Shown: positions 1 to 8,288 of the stretch, one piece after another
Position numbering within the stretch: the stretch's first letter is position 1
Layout: every line of letters begins with the position of its first letter
NCBI RefSeq assembly: GCF_001418565.1
Contig: NZ_LIQQ01000077.1
Location: 1-64,000 of the forward strand
From: Streptomyces graminilatus
GTDB taxonomy: Bacteria > Actinomycetota > Actinomycetes > Streptomycetales > Streptomycetaceae
DNA: 64,000 nucleotides
Reading direction: 5' to 3'
The notes under the pieces: model-generated
The model's input: the letters and a program-made list of their open reading frames with translations, nothing else
Database searches by the model: none
Told to the model about the DNA's origin: nothing
Position numbers and translations under genes: made by a program

Positions 1-1
1 C

Positions 2-1087
2 GCGCCGGTGGTCCTGGACGCCTACGGCCGCCAGCTCCCCGCCCCGAACCGGTTCCCCTCCGCCGTGGCGGGAGCGGGCTTCGGACCCCTGGCCGGGCGG
101 GTGCACGACCTCGGCCTGCGCTTCGGCCTGCACATCATGCGCGGCATCCCGCGCCGCGCCGTCGCCGCCCGGCTGCCCGTCGCGGGAACCGGCTTCACCG
201 CCGACGAGATCGCCGACACCGGCTCGGTCTGCCCCTGGAACTCCGACAACTACGGTCTCGACCACGACCATCCCGGCGCCCAGGCCTACTACGACTCCCA
301 GGTGGCCCAGTTCGCCGCGTGGGGCGTCGACTTCGTCAAGGCCGACGACATGCTCTTCCCCTACCACGAACGGGAGATCACCGCCTACGCCCGGGCCATC
401 GAGCGCAGCGGACGCCCGATCGAACTGAGCCTGTCGCCCGGAACCGATGTCTCACTGGCCCGCCTCGGCCACCTCCGCCAGACGGCCACCATGTGGCGGG
501 TCTGCGACGACCTGTGGGACCGATGGACCGACGTCGAGGCCCAGTTCACCCGGATGGCCCGCTGGGCACCCTGGCAGAACGAACACGGCTGGGCCGACGC
601 CGACATGCTGCCACTGGGGCATCTCGGCATCCGCGCCGAACGCGGCGAGGACCGGCTGAGCAACCTCACCCCCGCCGAACAGACCAGCCTCCTCACCCTC
701 TGGCTCATCTCGCGCTCCCCACTCATGATGGGCGGCGACCTGCCCACCAGCCCACCCGAGACCATCGCCCTCCTCACCAACGACGAGGCCCTGGACATCC
801 TCTGGCACAGCAAGGACAACCGGGAAGTCCTGCGCGAACGCGACCTCATCCTGTGGACGGCAACAGACACGGACAGCCGCACCCGCTACGCCGCCGTGTT
901 CTCCCTGGCCGACACCCCGAGCCAGGTGACCGTACCCCTCGGGTCGATCGGCGCACACACCAGCGACCAGATCCGGGAGGTATGGACACACACCGACACC
1001 CCACACGACGGACACCACCTGCACCTCGAACTACCCGCACACGGAGCGGCCCTGCTACGCCTGACCCCACCCGACGCATCTGCCTGA
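2..1087 (+). CDS. Glycoside hydrolase family 27 (alpha-galactosidase-like), 5'-truncated by the window edge
   Basis: The reading frame is open from base 2, so the true start lies before the window; a GTG at 8 is only the first in-frame start codon seen. About 360 residues of a (beta/alpha)8 catalytic barrel and a C-terminal beta domain are present. The segment VDFVKADDM carries the Asp expected to be the GH27 nucleophile (K-x-D motif). WRVCDDLWDRW carries the expected acid/base Asp, and the run SRSPLMMGGDLP is typical of the family. The likely role is hydrolysis of terminal alpha-galactose or a related sugar from plant or microbial glycans. Family assignment is firm; exact substrate is unknown because the N-terminus, with any signal peptide, is missing. 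Confidence 0.88.
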   Translation, partial: APVVLDAYGRQLPAPNRFPSAVAGAGFGPLAGRVHDLGLRFGLHIMRGIPRRAVAARLPVAGTGFTADEIADTGSVCPWNSDNYGLDHDHPGAQAYYDSQVAQFAAWGVDFVKADDMLFPYHEREITAYARAIERSGRPIELSLSPGTDVSLARLGHLRQTATMWRVCDDLWDRWTDVEAQFTRMARWAPWQNEHGWADADMLPLGHLGIRAERGEDRLSNLTPAEQTSLLTLWLISRSPLMMGGDLPTSPPETIALLTNDEALDILWHSKDNREVLRERDLILWTATDTDSRTRYAAVFSLADTPSQVTVPLGSIGAHTSDQIREVWTHTDTPHDGHHLHLELPAHGAALLRLTPPDASA

Positions 1088-1426
1088 GCCGGTCACGGTC
1101 GCACTGCTCGCCCACACCGGGCGGCGCGGCGCGACCAACCGCACCCTGCTCTCCCTACGTCCTCCCCAGCCCCCAAGAGGAGTTGTCGTGACGAGCAGGA
1201 AGTATCCCTCTGGCCGTTTCGATTGCCTCCCTTGTACCGATCATGGGAGGGGTCTGGGAGAGGTCTGGGAGGGGTCAAACTTCTCACCCGCTCTGCCGAG
1301 CGCCGCTTCCTCTCGGCGAAGCCGCGAGCGGGAGACGATACGAAGTCGTCCTGCGACAGCTCCTCACGGAGCCGCTGTTCTACCGCCCGGGAAACCGTAG
1401 AGCGTACCGGTGCCGGCGAGCCCGGC
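1088..1426. other. Intergenic stretch, no gene recognised
   Basis: Between the glycosidase stop and the next gene, which converges from the other strand, I see no convincing coding frame. The only local structure is a short G-rich direct repeat around 1253-1280 (GGTCTGGGAG-type units). Small open frames here have no family resemblance or ribosome binding site. Confidence 0.5.
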
Positions 1427-2041
1427 TCACCACAAGTGGGCCTCGGGGGCGTACTCGACGCGTAGGTACTTGGCGTTTCGTTCGCCGTAGGCCGCGCGGA
1501 GGACGGGTTCGGCGGTGCCCGGGTCGTCCACGCCGACCGCGATGAGGCCGGTGCCGTCGAGGCCGACCTCGCGCATGGTGAAGCTGCCGTCCCAGCGGGT
1601 CATGTCCTCGCCGACGCGGTCGAGGAGTGCGTTGAGATCCCTCTCGTTGATGTCGCGGTCGTGGAGGCGTACGGTCACACCCTTCTCGGCGGCCCCGCAG
1701 ACCGCGGTGTCGAAGGGCTTGGAGGGGATGCGGTAGATGTCCAGGGAGGCTTCGTCCTCGTCGAGGACCAGGCCGGTGTAGACGGCGGCGTAGCGGCCGG
1801 TGACCAGCTTGTCCACGTGGCCCAGGGTTCGGTACATGGGGGTGTCGTCCTCCGGGCCGCCGTCGCCGGAGTCACCGGTGCCGCCGCCCTTCGGCTGGGT
1901 GCCGTGGCAGGTTGTCGAAGGGCTCGACACGGCGTCCACGGCCTGCGCGCCCGCCGCCGAGCCCTGGAGCCCGCCGAGAGCCAGGACTGCGGCCGCCACG
2001 GCCGCGATAGTGCCGGGCCTGGCGGGTGTTCGCTCGGCCAT
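1427..2041 (-). CDS. Secreted hypothetical protein
   Basis: Product of 204 residues starting MAERTPARPGT. Residues 1-33 look like a Sec signal peptide: short basic start, then a hydrophobic Ala/Leu/Val core ending at SAAGAQA. The mature part has two cysteines, a Gly/Asp-rich linker and a compact acidic C-terminal domain of about 130 residues. I chose the start at 2041 because GGAGGG lies five bases upstream on the minus strand; a longer open frame runs to 2206 but crosses a tandem repeat. No family recognised and no clear operon partner. Export is an inference from the N-terminus. Confidence 0.7.
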   Translation of the reverse strand: MAERTPARPGTIAAVAAAVLALGGLQGSAAGAQAVDAVSSPSTTCHGTQPKGGGTGDSGDGGPEDDTPMYRTLGHVDKLVTGRYAAVYTGLVLDEDEASLDIYRIPSKPFDTAVCGAAEKGVTVRLHDRDINERDLNALLDRVGEDMTRWDGSFTMREVGLDGTGLIAVGVDDPGTAEPVLRAAYGERNAKYLRVEYAPEAHLW

Positions 2042-2108
2042 GTGTCCCTCCGGTTCTTTGTCCATGTGTCCTACGGTTCTTGGTCCATGTGTCCTCCGGT
2101 CCTTCGTC
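2039..2108 (-). repeat. Three tandem 23-24 bp copies of a ribosome-binding-site/start-codon unit
   Basis: Copies at 2039-2062, 2063-2085 and 2086-2108 each read, on the minus strand, GGA(GG)ACACATGG-like sequence, so a GGAGG-type site followed by ATG is repeated three times directly before the secreted protein gene. The innermost copy supplies the chosen start. Confidence 0.75.
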
Positions 2109-2219
2109 CCGTGTGCGGTAGCCCGGGTGGGCGGGACGGAACCGCGATCGGTACTGAGACGCCGGAGAAGGGCGCGGCGTTCGGCCCGTGGTCCGGAGAT
2201 CTCCACGCCTTCCCCGCTC

Positions 2220-3155
2220 TCACCTCTTCCGTCGCGTTCCGAGGGTCGTGCGGGGGTTGTGCCTCTTGAGCCTCGCCCCTCTCCGTGGGTCGCGGGGAGC
2301 CGGGGTCAGGCGCCAGTATCCGTACGGGTTGTGGAAGAAGTCGTCGTCCTCGAACCGTTCGCACTCCACACGGTTCATGATCCAGCGCGTGGCGTCCTGC
2401 GCGATGCGGAAGCCCTCGCCGTTCTGGACGCCGTGGTCCGGCTGCTCGGTCAGCAGGTAGTACGACGCGATCTCCATGGTGGTCACCCACTCGCCCAGCA
2501 GCTCCGGCTCGGGCACCGCGGTGCTTCCGGGAGCCAGCTCCACGTCGGCCTCGCCCAGGAGGTGCATGCCGCAGCTGTAGTAGACCTCCCCGTCGTGGAT
2601 CACCGGCACGACCCACGCCCGGACGAGGGCGCCGACCAGGTCGTCCGCGGTCTCGGCGGCCGCCGCCTCGCTCGCCAGGGCCAGCCACCGCTCCCGACCG
2701 CAGGCCACCCCGCTGGACTCGTTCTTCACCGCGGTGGCTCCGTTGGCCAGCAGGGCCGCGGTGACGGCCAGCGCCCGGCGGGACACGTCGAGGCCGGTGG
2801 CCTGGGAGATCGGCGGTGACAGGACATAGGCGACCGAGTCGTGCGCGTCCACCGCGGCCCGGTCGTCGTCGCCGAACCCGTCGTCGCCGAACTCGTCGAC
2901 GCCGAACTCATCGACGCCGGTGGCCCGGCGGGAAGCCACCGCGACGTCGAACGCCTCACGCATCCGGGGGTCAGGCTCCCGCTGGAACTCGTCGAGCGTG
3001 AAGTCCCCCGCGCCCGCCTCCTCGACCACCCGGCTGATGACATCGGGATCCAGGCCCACGCCGACCGCGCACAGCACGTGCCGCGGCGTCACACCGGACG
3101 CCGGGACCACGAAGCGCGTGCCATCGATGACGTGTCCTTGCCACATCTTGCTCAT
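2220..3155 (-). CDS. DUF4261-like hypothetical protein
   Basis: Product of 311 residues starting MSKMWQGHV. The centre carries NGATAVKNESSGVACG, and the C-terminal part carries YSCGMHLLGEADVEL, a pattern I associate with the DUF4261 family; the function of that family is not established. An acidic Asp/Gly/Phe repeat (VDEFGVDEFGDDGFGDDD) sits near residue 75. The protein is predicted soluble. The upstream side is the integrase relic, so its original neighbours have been lost. The start at 3155 is the first ATG after that relic; its ribosome binding site is weak, and the ATG at 3146 is an alternative. Family call is tentative. Confidence 0.6.
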   Translation of the reverse strand: MSKMWQGHVIDGTRFVVPASGVTPRHVLCAVGVGLDPDVISRVVEEAGAGDFTLDEFQREPDPRMREAFDVAVASRRATGVDEFGVDEFGDDGFGDDDRAAVDAHDSVAYVLSPPISQATGLDVSRRALAVTAALLANGATAVKNESSGVACGRERWLALASEAAAAETADDLVGALVRAWVVPVIHDGEVYYSCGMHLLGEADVELAPGSTAVPEPELLGEWVTTMEIASYYLLTEQPDHGVQNGEGFRIAQDATRWIMNRVECERFEDDDFFHNPYGYWRLTPAPRDPRRGARLKRHNPRTTLGTRRKR

Positions 3156-3228
3156 CAGCCCAGCATCGCAGATGTGCGTACGACGTCGTGATCTCTGTGG
3201 CACCAACAGACATTGTGGTCCGGCCCGT

Positions 3229-3792
3229 TCACGCGGTTCCCCGCGCCCTCCGGGAAAGCAGAGGCGCGTCCCGCACCACAGGCAGCGCGCCCTTGACGCG
3301 CCGGGCCCGGATCTGTTCCCCCCGGCCGTCCGCCGCATCGAACAGGGCCTGGACCTCGTAGTAGTCCAACTGCCGTCGCCGCGGGTCGCCTTCGTAGTCC
3401 GCGATGTGCTTGACGCTGTTCCACTCGTGGAACACCTGCTGCGGCGCCGCCCCGAGCCTCTCCGCACAGACCCGGCCCCACTGGTAGCGGGCGTCGGTCG
3501 GATACGCGCGGAACAGTTGGAGCGTGATCTCGTAACTCCGCGCCGTGGAGACCATGATCGGTCGCGGCCCCGAGCGGAGATCGCTGATGACCGCCTCCGC
3601 CTCCGCCGACGTCCACTGCCACGGATACCGCCCAGTGAACGCCGCCATCCGCCGCACCAATGCCAGACGCGGCTCGATGGTCTCCCGCTCGCCAAGGAAC
3701 CCCGCCCGCTGTTGACAGGCCCAGCCCTCCAGCGTCGCCGCCCGGAACACCGTCGATTCCAGGTCCAACGGCACGACACCGTCCGCCAACAC
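3229..3792 (-). pseudogene. Tyrosine recombinase/integrase, N-terminal fragment
   Basis: The translation carries the SAM-like core-binding domain of Streptomyces site-specific recombinases: FRAATLEGWACQQ, then FTGRYPWQWT, then VFHEWNSVKHIADYEG and KGALPVVRDAPL. Just after the position where the catalytic domain should begin, the frame runs into unrelated residues and stops at 187 codons. The whole catalytic part (R...HxxR...Y) is absent, so it cannot recombine DNA. It adjoins a methylase fragment and an HTH-GAPDH fusion, which marks this as a scar of a lost mobile element. Confidence 0.75.
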
Positions 3793-3794
3793 GA

Positions 3795-4073
3795 TCAGCG
3801 CCGAGCCTGGAGCCTCGATGCTTCGGCGACGCCGGCGTAGTGGAGGACAGCTCGCCCCCTACGAACCGGCGTCCCTCGCGCGGGGCGGCGACGCCTGTCG
3901 AGCCGCTGCCGGTGAACGGGTCGAGGACGGTGCCGCCTTCGGGGCAGATCCGCACGAGCTGCTGCATGATCTCGACGGCTTCTGGTGATGTGGACGCGGT
4001 CCTTGCGCACTTGGGAGGCGACGAAGTGGTCGGGCAGGTACAGGTCCCTGCTCTTGGCCACAGTCAGGGCCAA
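3795..4073 (-). pseudogene. DNA methyltransferase (N4/N6 type), C-terminal fragment with frameshifts
   Basis: Pieces of one methylase lie in two frames. One frame gives KSRDLYLPDHFVASQVRKDRVHIT; another gives MQQLVRICPEGGTVLDPFTG followed by SGSTGVAA (the SAM-binding motif I, DPFxGSGxTG); the first frame then resumes with LHYAGVAEA. At least two frameshifts separate the pieces and the N-terminal half is missing. It is therefore a dead remnant of a site-specific adenine/cytosine-N4 methylase, probably from the same lost element as the adjacent integrase fragment. Confidence 0.75.
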
Positions 4074-4088
4074 AGCTGTCGCCGACAG

Positions 4089-4913
<825 letters not shown>

Positions 4914-4923
4914 TCACCTCAGG

Positions 4924-4953
4924 TCAGCGACTCAGCGCACCTTCGGTGCGCAC
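4924..4953. repeat. 30-bp direct repeat, left copy, containing a hairpin
   Basis: TCAGCGACTCAGCGC followed by ACCTTCGGTGCGCAC, which contains the stem GCGCACC-TTC-GGTGCGC. A second copy lies at 5839-5868 on the other side of the secreted protein gene, with the loop triplet inverted to GAA. The rest of 4833-5177 holds no gene that I can support. Confidence 0.7.
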
Positions 4954-5177
4954 CGGGTGCGTGGTAAAACCCGTGGCTCGCTGGAGATGCTTCTGTCGGC
5001 CCTGACCGCCATCTGCACGAGTGCGGCCTGTCGTCACCGTTCCGTCACAAGCAGTCGCCGCACGGAACCCTGCCGCTCTCCCGCCCCGTCTGCACTCACG
5101 TACAACGAACACGCGTACCGCAGGGCAACAACCGACGACCGAAACCCGCGGACGAGACAACTCAGGGGGACAACAGC

Positions 5178-5750
5178 ATGCGGCACAGCAACGGCATTCG
5201 CAGGGCGGCTCTGGCGACGACGGCGGTCACGGCCGTCGCGGCGGCGGTGACCGGCATCCTGCCCGGCGCCGCCATGGCGGCGAGCACCACCACCGCCACC
5301 CCGCCGCCCGCCTGCTCGGCCTCCGCTCTCCAGGTCAGCGCCTGGCAGGCCGAACACCGGCCCGTCGGGACCGGGACCGGGGCGGCGGTCGTGCAGTTCA
5401 CCAACGTCTCCGGGAAGACGTGCGTCCTGAAGGGCCATCCGACGACGGTCGCGGGCGCCGGCAACGGCTCCCCCACCCACACCACCCCGCTCAAGATCAC
5501 CACCACCGGCAGGGCGACCACCGTGACGGTCCGGCCGCATGGCAAGGCGTGGGTGAAGCTGACCTTCGTCCAGGTCCAGGGTGAGGGCGACGGCTACTGC
5601 GTGTCGGGCAAGACCCCGAAGGCGTTTCCGACGATGGTCATCGGGCTGCCGAACTCCGGGAAGCACCAGGTCGCCCTGAACGACGGGTGGTGGGCCGAGT
5701 GCGACAACAAGGTGACCGTCACCCCGGTCTCGGCCGTCGAGCCTTCCTGA
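5178..5750 (+). CDS. Secreted DUF4232-type protein
   Basis: Product of 190 residues with a clear Sec signal peptide: RR-containing basic start, Ala/Val-rich core, cleavage likely after AAMAAS near residue 35. The mature domain has the DUF4232 pattern of exported actinomycete proteins: SALQVSAWQ, then TNVSGKTCVLKGHPTT, then a C-terminal WWAECDNKVTV, with four Cys that could form two disulfides. The function of the family is unknown; it is generally extracytoplasmic. GGGGGA precedes the ATG by about eight bases. The gene stands alone between two copies of a 30-bp repeat and is followed by a strong hairpin. Confidence 0.8.
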   Translation: MRHSNGIRRAALATTAVTAVAAAVTGILPGAAMAASTTTATPPPACSASALQVSAWQAEHRPVGTGTGAAVVQFTNVSGKTCVLKGHPTTVAGAGNGSPTHTTPLKITTTGRATTVTVRPHGKAWVKLTFVQVQGEGDGYCVSGKTPKAFPTMVIGLPNSGKHQVALNDGWWAECDNKVTVTPVSAVEPS

Positions 5751-5838
5751 CCCCACCGTCCCCACAAATAGAGCAGCCTGCACGAAGATCTCAACGCTCT
5801 GACCTGCACGTTTGCGAGGCACTGCACATAAGTACAGT

Positions 5839-5868
5839 TCAGCGACTCAGCGCGCCGAAGGTGCGCAC
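5839..5868. repeat. 30-bp direct repeat, right copy
   Basis: TCAGCGACTCAGCGC followed by GCCGAAGGTGCGCAC. It matches the copy at 4924-4953 except that the centre CCTTCGG appears as CCGAAGG. The two copies bracket the DUF4232 gene. No coding frame is supported in 5751-6124. Confidence 0.7.
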
Positions 5869-5955
5869 GCCGACGGCGGCAAGGCCGAACTCCATCGCCG
5901 GGTACGGCGGCACGAAGAGACCGGGTTGCGGCGCGAACTACTGACGAGGCCGTAA

Positions 5956-6006
5956 GCGATGAGGGTGGGCCCTCCCGAGACGAGCGGGAAGGCCCACCCT
6001 CATCGC
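5956..6006. terminator. Strong hairpin between convergent genes
   Basis: GCGATGAGGGTGGGCC pairs perfectly (16 bp) with GGCCCACCCTCATCGC across a 19-base loop that itself holds CTCCCG/CGGGA. It lies between the end of the DUF4232 gene and the end of the minus-strand gene at 6125, so it probably terminates transcription from both sides; there is no U-tract, as is usual in Streptomyces. Confidence 0.75.
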
Positions 6007-6124
6007 GTTGACCTGCGGAAAGAAGATGTGACACAGGCACTGACCGAAACTCGATGAATGACTCGCCCTCCCGGTGCCCTGGCAACTTGTCCGTGTCCGC
6101 CCAGGCCGGTACCTGTATCGCCGG

Positions 6125-6454
6125 TCAGATGGCAGCGGGTGCGGTCTTGACTGTGGCGTCCTCTCCGACAACTTCCTTCAGGGCGGCTGCAACCGCCTCG
6201 AACGTCTTCTTGGCGAGGCCGGGGATCATCTTGGTGATCGCGTTGATCGTCTTGCCGAACATCAGGTCCGGCTCTTTCACCTCTTCGGACAGAGTGCCGT
6301 CCTCGGCGTACACGGCCACGAGCCCGTACTGCGGATTCCTGGTCCGGTACATCGGATCAGGCGCGTGGTCGCGAAGGTCGCGAAGGTCGCGAAGGTCGAA
6401 GACCTGACCTCCCCGCCACACTTCCATCCAGTGTTCGACAACGGCAACTGCCAA
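6125..6454 (-). CDS. Small hypothetical protein, start uncertain
   Basis: The frame encodes up to 109 residues from a TTG at 6454 (GAAGGGGG eight bases upstream) or 100 residues from the ATG at 6427. It carries a short DLR-DLR-DLR repeat made by 9-bp tandem units near 6370-6400, then PDPMYRTRNPQYGLVAVYAEDGT and an amphipathic C-terminal helix (FEAVAAALKEV). No family recognised. The open frame extends further upstream to 6664, but that part has no start signal and overlaps the divergent gene at 6645. The compositional pattern suggests a real protein, possibly soluble. Confidence 0.5.
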   Translation of the reverse strand: MAVAVVEHWMEVWRGGQVFDLRDLRDLRDHAPDPMYRTRNPQYGLVAVYAEDGTLSEEVKEPDLMFGKTINAITKMIPGLAKKTFEAVAAALKEVVGEDATVKTAPAAI

Positions 6455-6644
6455 GGCGTCACCCCCTTCACCATGGGGTGACCTCGTTAGCGGTGCCAGC
6501 CGACTCCAGAGTTCCCAGACCCTTGGGCGCCGCCGCCAATGACGTGCCGCGTCTGTCCGGGAGCGTGCTGCTGAGTCCGAGGGCGTTCCTTGACGTACGA
6601 CGTGGGTCTGGCCGGGTCGGTCGTCCTCGGCTGATGATGACGGC

Positions 6645-7214
6645 ATGCCATCTGAGTTGCTCACGGGGTTGGTCGGTCTTCTCGGCGCGTCCCTGGGAGC
6701 CGCCGGCGCGGTCTGGGCGGGATCGGTGACGGCCAGGTCACAGCGCCAGCAGACGCGTGATCAGCTCGACGCGGCGCACCTGCGATGGAAACTGGACAAC
6801 AAGCGTGACGTCTACCTGCAGCTCCTCAAGTGTGCCTCCATGTGGCAGTCGGCTTCCTGGGAGCTCCACAACGCCCTTTCCGCGGGCATCGACGGAGACG
6901 AACGGGCCGAGACCCGCCGTCGGAAAGTCGGGCGGTGGCAGGAGTTCGCGGCGATGGAGACGGCCGCGAAGGTGTTCACCACGGATACCTCGGTCCAAGC
7001 GGCAGCGGGCCGGCTGCAGGGAACTCTCCTGGCCCTCGACCGGGTCATCGAGGACCGTTACCACGGGCGGGAACCGAACGGGCCGGACAGCTGGGAGGAA
7101 GCGTTCCGGACCCGAAGCCAGGCATGCTCGGCAGCAACCGCCGCGCTGGCCCGCGAGATCGAGACCGCCTTGAGCCTGGCCACGATGCCTGCGTCCGCGA
7201 CGCCCGGTTCCTGA
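6645..7214 (+). CDS. Hypothetical protein with N-terminal membrane anchor and coiled coil
   Basis: Product of 189 residues. Residues 4-27 form one hydrophobic segment (LLTGLVGLLGASLGAAGAVWAG) followed by a charged helical stretch rich in Arg/Gln (TARSQRQQTRDQLDAAHLRW), consistent with a membrane-anchored coiled-coil protein facing the cytoplasm. No catalytic motif seen. The ribosome binding site is weak. The next gene, at 7327, is also a small membrane protein of a type often found beside such anchored proteins in Streptomyces, but function is unknown. Confidence 0.65.
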   Translation: MPSELLTGLVGLLGASLGAAGAVWAGSVTARSQRQQTRDQLDAAHLRWKLDNKRDVYLQLLKCASMWQSASWELHNALSAGIDGDERAETRRRKVGRWQEFAAMETAAKVFTTDTSVQAAAGRLQGTLLALDRVIEDRYHGREPNGPDSWEEAFRTRSQACSAATAALAREIETALSLATMPASATPGS

Positions 7215-7326
7215 GCTTGACACCGGGCATTCCCGCGATGGCCCTTGAGTGGGCACAGGCTGGGTAGTACGACCGGAGCGCCATGACATGGAGAGTCCAT
7301 AGGCGCTCGGGACGGGGGAGGACGCG

Positions 7327-7611
7327 GTGCGAGCGAGGATGTCCGTGGGCAGGATTGTGTGGATAGCGGCGGCGGTTGCGGTGGCGCTCGGGGTCGTGCT
7401 GATGACTCCGTTCCTCCTGATGGCCGTGGGGCCGAAGGACGCGGACTGGGCCAAGCTGAGCGAGATCAGCCAGGCGTACGGCGCTTTGTCCGTGATCCTG
7501 TCCGCGGGCGCGCTGGCCGGGGTCGCGGCCTCGTTGGCGTACCAGGCCCGTCAGACGGGCGGCGACTTCGCCCAGCCGACCCTGCCCGATCCGCGGCCCT
7601 CGCCTGCATAG
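7327..7611 (+). pseudogene. DUF6082-like membrane protein, truncated
   Basis: The first 75 residues match the N-terminal pattern of the Streptomyces DUF6082 family as I remember it: a first membrane helix (IVWIAAAVAVALGVVLMTP), the ISQAYGALSV segment, and a second helix ending ASLAYQARQT. The family usually continues for another 70-90 residues with a conserved cytoplasmic domain. Here the sequence changes abruptly to GGDFAQPTLPDPRPSPA and stops at residue 94. I read it as a 3' truncation; a short functional two-helix protein is possible. 7612-7776 shows nothing else. Confidence 0.55.
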
Positions 7612-7776
7612 ACAGCGCTGCCTCGGGCCACAGCCACCTCATATCGCCGCCGCTGCGCCCAAGTGTGCCCCGCCCAACAGAACTTGTTCTCGACCTGAAC
7701 TCGTAGGGAGATTCGACGTCACCCTCGGCGCTGACCCCCGTGGTCATCTTTTACGTCCGGGATTCGTTGCACGGGC

Positions 7777-8124
7777 ATGACGCCGCACAATGCCCGGCCG
7801 AGGGTGGAGCAGTACGCCGAAGAGATCGCCGACAATGCCTGCGATCTCGCCGATACGGCCAGGCCGGAGGCCTGGAGCACTGAGGCCAAGGACGATGTCC
7901 TGGAGGCGATCGACACGCTCGCCGGTGCGCTGTGCGCGCTCGGACCGGACACGGCGAAGGCCCGCGCCCCGGTGAGGGCCGCCACCGCTGGCGCACGCCG
8001 ACAACTCGGACTCGCAGACGGCGAGGAAGCCGGGCCTGGTCCGGGGGCGCGGGGGCGACGTCCCGTACGACGTGCCCGGCGCGGGCTGTGTCCCGGCTTC
8101 AAGGGCGTCCGTTCGGGCAGTTGA
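7777..8124 (+). CDS. Small hypothetical protein
   Basis: A 115-residue frame. The first 80 residues look protein-like: helical, acidic, with [16 protein letters not shown] and [22 protein letters not shown]. The last 35 are low-complexity Arg/Gly. No ribosome binding site stands out and no family was recognised. It may be the 5' part of a gene whose 3' end was lost when the region rearranged. Confidence 0.35.
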   Translation: MTPHNARPRVEQYAEEIADNACDLADTARPEAWSTEAKDDVLEAIDTLAGALCALGPDTAKARAPVRAATAGARRQLGLADGEEAGPGPGARGRRPVRRARRGLCPGFKGVRSGS

Positions 8125-8288
8125 CCAGAGCCGCGCCCGAACCGGCGGCCGGCCCGGCTGGGAGCGAAGTCTTCGGCCAGCCGGAACAGGGTTTCAGGGC
8201 CGCCGACGCGGTGTGCAAGCCGCAGGCCTTCGACAGCGGCTCGTCCGGCAGCGGGGGATTGTCAGTGGTGGCGTGCAGGATGGCGGGC

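Noticed and set aside
1188..1545. Several short plus-strand frames after the glycosidase gene
   Set aside because: No family resemblance, no ribosome binding site, and they overlap the 3' end of the secreted protein gene.
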